Shown here piece by piece: positions 26,719 through 35,305 of a stretch of 64,000 nucleotides of DNA. The position numbers and the translations under genes were made by a program. The notes below the pieces were generated by a model. The model ran no database searches. It saw nothing but the letters and a program-made list of their open reading frames with translations, and was not told the origin of the DNA. The DNA is taken from NCBI RefSeq assembly GCF_000525875.1, contig NZ_AODF01000032.1, positions 1 to 64,000 of the forward strand, written 5' to 3'. The stretch's first letter is position 1, and the number at the start of each line of letters is the position of its first letter. The DNA is from Listeria floridensis FSL S10-1187 (GTDB taxonomy: Bacteria > Bacillota > Bacilli > Lactobacillales > Listeriaceae).

Positions 26719-27024
26719 TCATGCCCTTAAACAACAGTTTGCAGATCGGTTAAGCGGATCTTTAGCAGCTGAAAAATTTATTTCTACATAGGCTATGACG
26801 GATTTATAGGGTGTCGACTTTTTGTTTTTATCAACTGGGGCAACAGTCATGGCTTGCATTCCATTTTTTGAGTTGTTTTCTGTTTTTAAAATTTTATAAT
26901 TGTAACCATCTAATTCAAAACCATTTCCTTCTTTCATTGTAAGAGAATAATCATCATGCTTCGGGTCTAACCAATAAGCCACATCACTTAATTTACTGTA
27001 TTGTCTATCCCGAATAGTCATCAA
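26719..27024 (-). pseudogene. N-terminal fragment of a lipase-like (LXG-associated) protein
   Basis: The sequence begins MMTIRDRQYSKLSDVAYWLD and continues GYNYKILKTENNSKNGMQAM, TVAPVDKNK and VIAYVEINF. This resembles the start of the Firmicute DUF2974-type lipase proteins, whose full length is over 300 residues with a GHSLGG elbow. Here the frame ends after 101 residues and no elbow follows, so it is truncated. Its start overlaps the preceding gene by four bases. Identification is from memory of the sequence pattern and only moderately sure. Confidence 0.5.
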
Positions 27025-27404
27025 AATTCCTCCTCTTTACCATTTGAATAGATGACTTTGATTTTATTGGTTGTAATCCCCTTCTCTTGAACCTCTTCAT
27101 CAACTAATCCTATGGTAGATAATTCGTTTTGTTTTTTTACATAGCCATAATCAAAACGAGCAGTTTTATTTTTATCATTTGTCATCTTCACAACCATTCG
27201 ATAAAAACCTGCCATTTTATTATACCCAGTGCTCTCTATTTCCACTTTTTTTATATCGAAAAATTTCTTTTTTTAATAGCTCAGCGGATTGCTTTTTAGC
27301 CTCTAACTTTTCTAGTTCCTTTTTATTGTCCATATATTTTTCTTTCCAATTCCGATTCTAAGTAGTAGTATAAGTCCAAGTAATATTAGCCACATCTTTT
27401 TCAT
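27021..27404 (-). pseudogene. Broken gene for a small membrane-anchored protein
   Basis: Three frames join into one plausible protein: a start MKKMWLILLGLILLL with membrane anchor after AGGTGACGGG, then NWKEKYMDNKKELEKLEAKK, then VEIESTGYNKMAGFYRM to YSNGKEEEF. Two shifts are needed, near 27345 and near 27265-27290, and not both fall in long homopolymers. It is coupled (ATGA) to the lipase-like fragment, so the pair may be a decayed effector module with a partner or immunity protein. Confidence 0.5.
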
Positions 27405-27495
27405 CCCGTCACCTAAATTTGTATGCAATACTATATCCAATATATCATAACCTCATCAACCTATATGTGAAATTTTCTGTTTATTGCATAAAAAA

Positions 27496-27519
27496 TGACC
27501 TCGCCTAAAGGCGAGGTCA
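27496..27519 (-). terminator. Terminator at the distal end of the CRISPR array
   Basis: TGACCTCGCC and GGCGAGGTCA form a perfect ten-pair stem with a TAAA loop; on the - strand ATTTTTTAT follows. It lies just past the degenerate last repeat and supports transcription of the array on the - strand. Confidence 0.8.
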
Positions 27520-27522
27520 ACT

Positions 27523-27821
27523 ATTGATCGGTTACTAAATCTTTAAGAGTACAAAAACGCCCAACTATCTATCGAATAAAAGAAGATCGTTTTACTGCTA
27601 CTAAATCTTTAAGAGTACAAAAACTAGCGGTCTCGTGCGCTACAATAAAATTAGGTTTTACTGCTACTAAATCTTTAAGAGTACAAAAACGTATTAAAAG
27701 ATGGAATACCAAAAGGTAAAGTTTTACTGCTACTAAATCTTTAAGAGTACAAAAACCAGGGTACAACAAAAAGAATGAATGGAGAGTTTTACTGCTACTA
27801 AATCTTTAAGAGTACAAAAAC
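27523..27821 (-). CRISPR. Orphan CRISPR array, five repeats and four spacers
   Basis: The 36-base repeat, read on the + strand, begins GTTTTACTGCTACTAAATC and ends AGAGTACAAAAAC. Copies lie at 27523-27558, 27589-27624, 27655-27690, 27721-27756 and 27786-27821. The first is degenerate over its first 11 bases, which marks the distal end. Spacers are 30, 30, 30 and 29 bases. In the - orientation the repeat starts GTTTTTGTACTCT and resembles, from memory, the type II-A repeat of Streptococcus thermophilus CRISPR1. No cas gene or obvious tracrRNA is in the window. Confidence 0.93.
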
Positions 27822-27865
27822 CTCAAAATAAACGTCTTTAAATTAAGGATTGGCTCTATAGCAAC

Positions 27866-27894
27866 ATTCTAGCATAAAATGCTATTTTTGTCTT
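27866..27894 (-). promoter_or_regulatory. Probable pre-crRNA promoter in the CRISPR leader
   Basis: On the - strand TGCTAGAAT (extended -10, TAGAAT at 27866-27871) with AAGACA 17 bases upstream (27889-27894). Transcription would start about 35-40 bases ahead of the first full repeat. Confidence 0.5.
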
Positions 27895-28004
27895 TTCTAA
27901 TAATCGGATTAACTTTTTCAATACTATCCATCACTTAATTTAACAAATTTTCCAGCCAATGTAATCTAGATATAACTCCTTTTCAAACAAGGTTTAAAAA
28001 TAGT

Positions 28005-28121
28005 AAAATCGTACAAGAGAGATTAAGACATAAAAAATACACTACCACCGCGGACATATACAGTCATCTCTTACAAGAAACTGATATGAAAGCAGCGAAT
28101 GAGTTTAAAAACCCTTTTTAG
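28005..28121 (+). pseudogene. Tyrosine recombinase (integrase) C-terminal remnant
   Basis: The frame KIVQERLRHKKYTTTADIYS, then HLLQETDMKAANEF, ends at TAG 28121. ERLRH supplies the late catalytic His, and IYSH the nucleophilic Tyr, of phage-type integrases. The rest of the enzyme is missing; the frame closes near 27930. It reads towards the adjacent tRNA-Arg, the normal layout of an element integrated at a tRNA 3' end. Confidence 0.8.
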
Positions 28122-28174
28122 GATTCTCTGCCCCATTTCTGCCCAGTTAGGTAATAGTGTACTCTTTAAATGAG

Positions 28175-28248
<74 letters not shown>

Positions 28249-28352
28249 AAATTGGCTTATTTTTCAACAGCCAAATATTATTTTTATGGTTATTTCCCTC
28301 TTTTGTCAATGCTTTTATGCAACTTCTTTTATATTTTTGCAATAAAGTTCGC

Positions 28353-28874
28353 TCATGCTTTGAATAGCGGAAAAATTTGTGTCAGCTCACGTAATTCATT
28401 ATCCTGATCGTCCATGAACTTCACAAGAATACCTTCTGGAACACTCTCAATCAAAGCATACGTCTTCACGCGAATTGGTCCGCGCGGAAGTGAAATGCTG
28501 CCTGGATTCAGAATTAGCGTGTTATCCATCATCTCGGCGCCTAATTCATGTGAATGGCCAAAAAAGACAAAATCGGCATCGAGCTCACGAGCCCGGTAAC
28601 GCAAATTCATCAGCGTCATTTTAATATTATATAAATGACCGTGTGTCACAAAGATACGATATCCGTCAATGTCAAGCGTCAATTCGTTTGGAAAATCCGG
28701 TCCGAAGTCGCAATTACCGCGAACGGTTGCAAAACCCTGAATCGCAGGATCATTCTTACTAAGTTCTGAATCGCCACAATGAATCATGGCATCGACTTTT
28801 CCCTCATATTTTTCTTTCAAATGCGTCAAACAGTCATGTTCAGAATGGCTGTCGCTCACTACTACTAATTTCAT
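28353..28874 (-). CDS. YfcE/MJ0936-type metallophosphoesterase
   Basis: The 173-residue enzyme has the metal-site series VVSDSHSEHD, DAMIHCGDSE, TVRGNCD, VTHGHLYN and FFGHSHELG. It hydrolyses phosphodiesters; the physiological substrate is unclear. ATG 28874 (MKLVVVSDSH) follows GGGGAGGAG. It is the last gene of the racE-rph-rdgB unit. Confidence 0.9.
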   Translation of the reverse strand: MKLVVVSDSHSEHDCLTHLKEKYEGKVDAMIHCGDSELSKNDPAIQGFATVRGNCDFGPDFPNELTLDIDGYRIFVTHGHLYNIKMTLMNLRYRARELDADFVFFGHSHELGAEMMDNTLILNPGSISLPRGPIRVKTYALIESVPEGILVKFMDDQDNELRELTQIFPLFKA

Positions 28875-28912
28875 AATCTGTTGTTCTCCTCCCCACATGC
28901 TTCTCTATTCTC

Positions 28913-29527
28913 TCACTTTTGATCGATTTTTGCTAGTACCTTTTCGATGTTTTTACCAAGTTCTTTGATTGCATTTCCTCGGTGGCTGATCTTATTCTTT
29001 TGCTCAGGTGTGAGGTTGGCCATTGTCGTCCCGAAATTCGGCAAGTAAAATAACGGATCATAACCAAAACCATTGGTGCCGGAAGGGGCTTCAGCGATTC
29101 TGCCTTCGCATTCGCCATCAAAATAGTCAAGTGCACCATCTGGCGTAGCAATCGCTAGCGTACAGTGGAATCTGGCTGTTCTTTTTTCCGCCGGAATGTC
29201 TTTAAGTTCTTTAAGCAGTTTTTCATTATTTTTCGCATCATTATGCGCTTCGCCTGCATAACGCGCTGAATAGACGCCTGGTGCTCCGTCAAGCGCATCT
29301 ACAACAAGTCCGGAATCATCCGCAAGTACTGTTTTATTCAAAAGCTTTGCAACGGTTTCAGCTTTAATTGCCGCATTTTCAGCAAATGTCGTCCCCGTTT
29401 CTTCAATATCGCCAATTTCTGGAAAATCGAGTAATGTTAAAATCTTAATATCATGGCTACCAAGGATTTGTTCATATTCCATCGCTTTGCCTTTATTCGC
29501 CGTTGCAATAACTAGTTCACGCATCAT
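28913..29527 (-). CDS. rdgB: XTP/dITP diphosphatase (RdgB/HAM1)
   Basis: This pyrophosphatase removes non-canonical purine triphosphates (ITP, XTP) before they enter DNA or RNA. Motifs: [58 protein letters not shown] and [11 protein letters not shown]. Its start overlaps the rph stop (ATGA). The length of about 204 residues is normal. Confidence 0.95.
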   Translation of the reverse strand: MMRELVIATANKGKAMEYEQILGSHDIKILTLLDFPEIGDIEETGTTFAENAAIKAETVAKLLNKTVLADDSGLVVDALDGAPGVYSARYAGEAHNDAKNNEKLLKELKDIPAEKRTARFHCTLAIATPDGALDYFDGECEGRIAEAPSGTNGFGYDPLFYLPNFGTTMANLTPEQKNKISHRGNAIKELGKNIEKVLAKIDQK

Positions 29528-30273
29528 TTTTCGCCCCTTATTAATTCATCAATCTCTTGTCCCAATTTTTCATGTTGCATTTTTGTAAGTTCATTAATTC
29601 CTGCTCTTCCAAGTGCCAACAGTTCAACAAGTTCTGTTTCAGAGAACGTTGCTTCTTCCCCTGTTCCTTGGAGCTCAACAAATTGACCGCTGCCCGTCAT
29701 GATAATGTTCATATCTACATTTGCAGCACTGTCCTCGTGATAATTTAAATCAAGCACAGCCGTACCGTCTTCTAAAATCCCAACGCTCGTTGCTGCCAAG
29801 TAATCTTGAACTGGGAATTTTTCGAAAGGCACTTCCTTATGCAGTTTGTGAATCGCAAGTGTTAGCGCAATAAAAGCCCCTGTAATTGAAGCTGTTCTTG
29901 TTCCTCCGTCTGCTTGAATCACATCGCAATCAAGCCAAATCGTCCGCTCGCCCAGCGCTTCTAAGTCGACAACAGCCCGAAGTGCGCGGCCGATTAAACG
30001 CTGAATTTCCATTGTTCGTCCAGTTACTTTTCCCTTGGAGGATTCACGAATATTTCGTGTTCCCGTTGCACGCGGCAGCATCGCATATTCTGCTGAAATC
30101 CAGCCTTTTCCTTCGCCGCGCATAAATGGCGGTACTTTCTCTTCAATGCTCGCATTACAAATTACTTTTGTTGCTCCTGCCGAAATCAGCACAGAGCCTT
30201 CCGGATGTATTAAATAATCTGTTTCTACTTCAATTGTACGAAGCTCATCTTGTTTTCGTCCATCAAATCTCAT
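29524..30273 (-). CDS. rph: Ribonuclease PH
   Basis: RNase PH is a phosphorolytic 3'-5' exonuclease that trims tRNA 3' ends. Motifs: [71 protein letters not shown] and [15 protein letters not shown]. It overlaps racE by 11 bases and rdgB by four, so the three are tightly coupled. Confidence 0.95.
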   Translation of the reverse strand: MRFDGRKQDELRTIEVETDYLIHPEGSVLISAGATKVICNASIEEKVPPFMRGEGKGWISAEYAMLPRATGTRNIRESSKGKVTGRTMEIQRLIGRALRAVVDLEALGERTIWLDCDVIQADGGTRTASITGAFIALTLAIHKLHKEVPFEKFPVQDYLAATSVGILEDGTAVLDLNYHEDSAANVDMNIIMTGSGQFVELQGTGEEATFSETELVELLALGRAGINELTKMQHEKLGQEIDELIRGEK

Positions 30274-31093
30274 GATTCACCTCAAACCTTTCCTTTTCAC
30301 CCAATGTAATATGTTCAACGTCCATTTTTTCTAGTCCTAACCAATCTTTTGCAATGCCTTCAAAAATTGGAACTGATCCGGTTGTAAAGAAGCGATGATG
30401 CTTCTTTCCTTCTTCTTTTTCGAGCAAGTCATGATAATCAAGCAACGCACTTACTTCACTCGCTGTTTCTTCACCCGAATTGATAACGGCAACATTTTCG
30501 CCCATGAAATTTTCAATCAAAGGTTTTAAGAGCGGATAGTGCGTACAACCTAAAATCAGTGTATCAATCTTCGTGCTTTTTAGCGGAAGCAATGACTCAG
30601 CGACTACTTTTTTAGCAATCGGGCTTTTATATTCGCCAGACTCTACGATCGAAACGAATTTCGGACAAGCTAGCGAATCAACGCGGACATGCTGATTTAA
30701 TCCTTTCAGCGCTTTTGGATAAGCCATGCTTTGAACTGTTCCCACTGTTCCAAGAACCCCAACTTGTTCATTTCGAGTTGCCTTAAGTGCAGCACGCGAA
30801 CCTGGTTGAATAACACCGATTACGGGTATATCAAGTGTCGCTCTGATGTCTTTTAGTGCCGCTGCTGTTGCCGTATTGCAAGCAATCACAAGCATCTTGA
30901 TGTTGCGATCAACTAGAAAACGAGTCATTTCCCAAGTAAACTTCAAAACCTCAGCAGTATCACGCGGACCGTAAGGGCAACGTGCGGTGTCGCCTAAATA
31001 ATATATCTCTTCATGCGGCAGTTGTTTCAAGACTTCTTTAACTACAGTAAGTCCACCAACGCCAGAATCTATAAATCCTATTGCTCGTTTCAC
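30263..31093 (-). CDS. racE: Glutamate racemase
   Basis: Makes D-glutamate for peptidoglycan. The two catalytic cysteines are in [12 protein letters not shown] and [10 protein letters not shown], and the N-terminus reads [15 protein letters not shown]. The start is GTG 31093, preceded by GAGGCGAG. First gene of the racE-rph-rdgB-yfcE-like unit, as in Listeria and Bacillus. Confidence 0.95.
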   Translation of the reverse strand: MKRAIGFIDSGVGGLTVVKEVLKQLPHEEIYYLGDTARCPYGPRDTAEVLKFTWEMTRFLVDRNIKMLVIACNTATAAALKDIRATLDIPVIGVIQPGSRAALKATRNEQVGVLGTVGTVQSMAYPKALKGLNQHVRVDSLACPKFVSIVESGEYKSPIAKKVVAESLLPLKSTKIDTLILGCTHYPLLKPLIENFMGENVAVINSGEETASEVSALLDYHDLLEKEEGKKHHRFFTTGSVPIFEGIAKDWLGLEKMDVEHITLGEKERFEVNHEI

Positions 31094-31240
31094 GATCTCG
31101 CCTCTATTTCCTTTTAAATCTATACGTTACCATTTTCTTATTTTTTGGCAGTTTTCGCAAGTATTTTTGCTAATTTCTCAAATTCTATTTTCTTTTAAAG
31201 CCCTTTTTCGCTATAATAGGTAAGTAGAAAGCGGGGTATC

Positions 31241-31711
31241 ATGTTAATGACAGAAGAATCAAACCATGAAATCACAAGCGAACCGGCAAAAAACCTTGTG
31301 CCGAGTTTTGGTATTGAACTTTTCCGAGATTATTTGCTTCCAGAGCTTCTCGGCGAAGAAACGCCTCACATTTTGTACTGGGCTGGAAAAGACTTGGCTC
31401 GTAAATTTCCACTCGCTTCTTTTGAAGAAATCAGCGCCTTTTTTGCGGAAGCTTCTTTTGGCTCTGTCGCTATTGCGAAAGAAAAAAAGGACGAACTGCA
31501 GATCATTCTTTCAGGAAATGCGGTGGAAACACGCTTCAATCTTCAAAATAGCCCTTCATTCAAGCTAGAAGCAGGCTTTATCGCAGAACAGATTCAAACG
31601 CAACGCGGATACTATACGGAAGCCTATGATGAAGTCAATACGCGCAAAAAAGAAGTCGTGATTGTCGTCAAATGGGATCGTAAAGAAAGTGTCGAATCAG
31701 AAATAGAATAG
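31241..31711 (+). CDS. YslB-family (DUF2507) protein
   Basis: The 156-residue protein reads FGIELFRDYLLPELLGEE, ILYWAGKDLARKFPL and GFIAEQIQTQRGYYTEA. This matches the YslB/DUF2507 family of the V4R-like fold, small cytoplasmic proteins of unknown role found near lysC and uvrC in Bacillus. A TATAAT at 31212-31217 and a GCGGGG ribosome site lie upstream. It is convergent with lysC and shares its terminator. Confidence 0.85.
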   Translation: MLMTEESNHEITSEPAKNLVPSFGIELFRDYLLPELLGEETPHILYWAGKDLARKFPLASFEEISAFFAEASFGSVAIAKEKKDELQIILSGNAVETRFNLQNSPSFKLEAGFIAEQIQTQRGYYTEAYDEVNTRKKEVVIVVKWDRKESVESEIE

Positions 31712-31717
31712 GAAGCA

Positions 31718-31750
31718 AAAAGGCGTGAAAACAAAGTTTTCACGCCTTTT
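31718..31750. terminator. Bidirectional terminator yslB-like / lysC
   Basis: AAAAGGCGTGAAAAC pairs perfectly with its complement over an AAA loop; the lysC stop codon lies in the right arm. Confidence 0.9.
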
Positions 31751-32957
31751 CAAGTTCAAATGTATCATGAAGCACTTGAGCCGCTTTTACCATATCTCGC
31801 TCAGGCACAACCGTTGAAACCTTGATTTCAGAAGTACTGATCATTTTGATGGGCACTTTGTTTTCTGTCAGGGCTTCAAACATACGCGCTGCGACGCCCG
31901 GGTTTGAGACCATTCCAGAGCCTACGATCGAAACTTTGGCAAGGTCTTGCTCCGATTCAAGTTGTTCGTAGCCAATCTCTCCCTTTTTATCCTCCAAAAC
32001 AGCAAGCGCATTAAGCAGTGCAGCTGTTTTTAGCGTGAAAGATAAATTTCCATGTCCAAGACCGGTAATTCCTTGAATAATAATATCCACATCCACATTA
32101 TTTTTAGCGAGTTCGGTGAACACTTTTGACACGCGCATATCTTCTTTGCGGCTCCAGTGAATTGTGATACGCGTAATTCCGTCTTCAAACGCAATCCCGC
32201 GTACAACTTTCGTATTTTCCAAGTCCAAAACCTCCTCAATCATCGTTCCGCTCGTTTCTCCGTGGCTAAGACGTACTTCAAGCGGGATTTTGAAATTTTT
32301 TGCATACTCGACTGAACGCGGATGAAGCACTCCGGCACCCAAATTTGCAAGCTCGAGCATTTCGTCGTAAGTCAGCTGCTCAAGCTTTATCGTTCCTGTT
32401 ACGTAGCGCGGATCGGTCGTATAAACCCCGTCAACATCCGTACAAATCGCACATTTTAAAGCAGCGAGCTCGGCCGCAAGTGCAACAGCTGTTGTGTCAG
32501 AACCGCCCCGGCCAAGTGTCGTGATTTCCCCGTCATGAGTGATCCCTTGAAAACCTGCGACCACTACAATTTTATTTTCCGCAAGTGCCGCACGAATACG
32601 CTCCGATTCGATATCGAGAATTCTAGCATTCCCGTGTACGCGCTCTGTTTCAATCCCAGCTTGAAAGCCCGTAAATGAAACAGCATTCGCACCTTTCGCT
32701 TGAAGCGCCATCGCGAGCAGTGAAATCGTGATTTGTTCACCCGTTGTAAGCAGCATATCCATCTCGCGTTTACTTGGCAACTTGGAAATCTGCTCAGCCA
32801 TTTGAACCAACTTATCCGTTGATTTTCCCATTGCCGAAACGACGATCACAACTTGATGCCCCTGCTCTTTTTCGCGAATTGCCTGCTCGGCCGTTTTCTC
32901 AATTTTTTCAATCGAACTGACCGAAGTTCCACCAAATTTCAGCACAACAACTCCCAT
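31740..32957 (-). CDS. lysC: Aspartokinase
   Basis: Phosphorylates aspartate, the first step to lysine, diaminopimelate, methionine and threonine. Motifs: VLKFGGTSVSS, TTGEQITISLLA, LGRGGSDTTAVALAA and DVDGVYTTDPR, followed by two ACT domains (residues about 265-405, e.g. VSIVGSGMVSNPGVAARMF). ATG 32957 follows AAAAGGGGCGG. No lysine riboswitch is possible in the 16-base gap to uvrC, so it is probably co-transcribed with uvrC. Confidence 0.93.
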   Translation of the reverse strand: MGVVVLKFGGTSVSSIEKIEKTAEQAIREKEQGHQVVIVVSAMGKSTDKLVQMAEQISKLPSKREMDMLLTTGEQITISLLAMALQAKGANAVSFTGFQAGIETERVHGNARILDIESERIRAALAENKIVVVAGFQGITHDGEITTLGRGGSDTTAVALAAELAALKCAICTDVDGVYTTDPRYVTGTIKLEQLTYDEMLELANLGAGVLHPRSVEYAKNFKIPLEVRLSHGETSGTMIEEVLDLENTKVVRGIAFEDGITRITIHWSRKEDMRVSKVFTELAKNNVDVDIIIQGITGLGHGNLSFTLKTAALLNALAVLEDKKGEIGYEQLESEQDLAKVSIVGSGMVSNPGVAARMFEALTENKVPIKMISTSEIKVSTVVPERDMVKAAQVLHDTFELEKA

Positions 32958-32973
32958 AACTTCCGCCCCTTTT

Positions 32974-34790
32974 CTACTCTTCACTTGTATTCTTTTCGTT
33001 TTGCTTCTCGTTCACTTGTGTGACTTTCGCAAAAACAGCTTCTGCAACAGCACGAGGAATTCCGCTTTCTTGTAATTCTTCAATCGTCGCCGTCTTAATT
33101 TTTTTCATTGAACCAAAATGGCTTAAAATCTTTTTCTTTCGTCCAGGTCCAACACCTGGAATTCCGTCTAAAATCGACTGAAAACCAGATTTACTTCGAA
33201 GCTGCCGGTGGAAAGTAATGGCAAAACGGTGAACCTCATCTTGAATTCGCTGAAGCAGATAAAATTCTTGGCTATTTCGTGCAAGCGGAATCACTTCAAG
33301 CGGGTCGCCGAACAACAGCTGACTTGTCTTATGCTTGTCATCTTTCGCAAGTCCAGCAACTGGAATATCAAGTCCAAGCTCATTTGTCAAAACATCTTTC
33401 GCACTGTCAATTTGACCTTTTCCTCCATCAATTAAAATCAAATCTGGAAGAGGCAGTCCTTCTTTTAAAACGCGCCAATATCTTCTTCTTACAACTTCGC
33501 GCATCGTGGCATAATCATCTGCCCTTCGACTGTTTTAATCTTGTACTTGCGGTAGTCATTCTTGTTCGGCTTCCCATCTAGGAAAGTCACCATCGCCGAA
33601 ACTGGATCCGTACCATGAATATTCGAGTTGTCGAAAGCTTCAATCCGTGATGGCGTAGGAATCCCCATTTGCTCACCTAGCTTTTCAACGGCACCGACTG
33701 TTCGTTCTTCATTTCGTTCAAGGAGCATAAATTTCTCATTCAACGCAATTTTTGCATTCTTATAAGCGAGTTTAACTAAGTCTTTCTTATTGCCACGTAC
33801 CGGCACAAGTACTTTTGTATCTGGTAAAAGTGCCGCTACCGCTTCTGCATCCACGTCATTCGGCAGAAAAATTTCCTTCGGTGGAATATGGTTGGCTTTT
33901 TGGTAAAATTGACCGATAAACGTTAAGAAATCTTCATCTGCATCATTATAAAAAGGAAATTGCGATACATCGCGCTCAATCAATTTCCCTTGACGAATAA
34001 AGAACACTTGGACACACATCCAGCCTTTATCAATGGCATATCCAAATACATCCCGATCGACAAAGTCGTTCATTGTCATCTTTTGTTTCTCCATCGTCGT
34101 TTCAATCGCATTAATTTGATCTCGAAATTCCCCCGCTTTCTCAAATTCCATCTCAGCGGCAGCTTCCGCCATTTTTTTCATCAAGTCTTGTTTGACATCT
34201 TTATACCCGCCGTTTAAGAAACTGACAATTTCATCCGACATTTTCTTATACGTTTCCGCGGATACATCAAACACACAAGGTGCAAGACATTGACCGAGGT
34301 GATAATAGAGACAAACTTTATTTGGTAGCACGTGACATTTCCGAAGGGGATAAAGCCGATCGAGAATTTTCTTCACTTCATTTGCTGCATAGACATTTGG
34401 ATAGGGTCCAAAATACTTTCCTTTATCGCGCTTAACTTGTCGAGTGATAATCAGCCGCGGATGGCGTTCATTCGTAATTTTGATGAACGGATATGTTTTA
34501 TCATCCTTAAGGCGAATATTGAAACGCGGATCATGCTTTTTAATCAAATTGATTTCAAGTAGCAGCGCTTCTACATCCGAGCTCGTCACAATGTATTCGA
34601 AATCTTTAATTTCCTGAACTAGACGTTGTGTTTTCACATCATGAGCACCCGTGAAATAAGAACGGACTCGGTTTTTCAAGATTTTAGCTTTCCCGACGTA
34701 AATGATCGTGCCTTGTTCGTCTTTCATTAAGTAACAGCCCGGCTGATCCGGCAAGAGAGCAAGTTTATTTTGTAAATGAGTAGATACCAT
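32974..34790 (-). CDS. uvrC: Excinuclease ABC subunit C (one-base frameshift)
   Basis: UvrC makes both incisions in nucleotide excision repair. The GIY-YIG domain is at the N-terminus ([12 protein letters not shown]...[18 protein letters not shown]), the UVR motif is at about 200-235 ([14 protein letters not shown]), and the RNase H-like domain and HhH end ([14 protein letters not shown]) follow. The frame breaks at 33520-33524, where one C/G is missing. Adding it restores [16 protein letters not shown] and 605 residues. Unlike most others here, this is a deletion and not in an A/T run. Confidence 0.94.
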
Positions 34791-34857
34791 TAGATCAACT
34801 CCCTCATATCATTAAAAAACGCTTCAAAAAGCGCTCCTTCATTCCACTTCAAAAAAA

Positions 34858-34880
34858 GACACCGCAATTTTCGCGGTGTC
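34858..34880 (-). terminator. trxA terminator
   Basis: GACACCGC pairs with GCGGTGTC over a seven-base loop; on the - strand TTTTTTTT follows, 27 bases after the trxA stop. Confidence 0.88.
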
Positions 34881-34906
34881 CCTATTTTACCATATTTTAA
34901 AGGCTT

Positions 34907-35224
34907 TTACACATACTTGTTGATGACTTCATCCAATTCTTCTTTTGGACGGTATCCGATGATTGTATCTACAACTTCACCATCTTTTTTAACAAGAAGT
35001 GTCGGGATGCTCATTATTCCAAATTGGCTTGGAACTTCTTGATTTTCATCAACATCCATCTTAACAATTTTTAATTGATCACCGCGTTCATTCGCGATTT
35101 CTTCTAAAACTGGGGCTACCATACGGCAAGGTCCGCACCAAGCTGCCCAGAAATCTGTTAATACAACGCCTTCTTTTGTTTCTTCTTCAAAGGTCGCATC
35201 TGTAATTGCTTTAATATCAGCCAT
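34907..35224 (-). CDS. trxA: Thioredoxin
   Basis: Small dithiol redox protein that reduces cytoplasmic disulfides. The active site is WAAWCGPCRM, with the cis-Pro loop SIPTLLV. The 105-residue length is normal. It is a single gene between mutS2 and uvrC, with its own terminator and a dyad in the promoter region. Confidence 0.97.
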   Translation of the reverse strand: MADIKAITDATFEEETKEGVVLTDFWAAWCGPCRMVAPVLEEIANERGDQLKIVKMDVDENQEVPSQFGIMSIPTLLVKKDGEVVDTIIGYRPKEELDEVINKYV

Positions 35225-35263
35225 GCTGGTTTCAACTCCTAACTCTTAATGTATCCACAGTAT

Positions 35264-35283
35264 ACACCGAGTATACCGGGTGT
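35264..35283. promoter_or_regulatory. Imperfect dyad at the trxA promoter
   Basis: ACACCGAGTATACCGGGTGT is a 20-base near-palindrome around GTATAC, about 40-60 bases ahead of the trxA start and containing a possible -10. A regulator site is possible; none is identified. Confidence 0.35.
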
Positions 35284-35305
35284 TCCATTTTTTTGCTCAC
35301 AAAGC

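Noticed and set aside
28152-28172. Sequence similar to part of the CRISPR repeat (TTTAAAGAGTACA on the - strand), considered as a tracrRNA anti-repeat
   Set aside because: Only about 12 bases match, with one insertion. It lies in the tRNA-Arg trailer, and no following tracrRNA-type hairpins are seen.
32957-32974. Search for a lysine riboswitch before lysC
   Set aside because: uvrC ends 16 bases upstream, so there is no room for an L-box.
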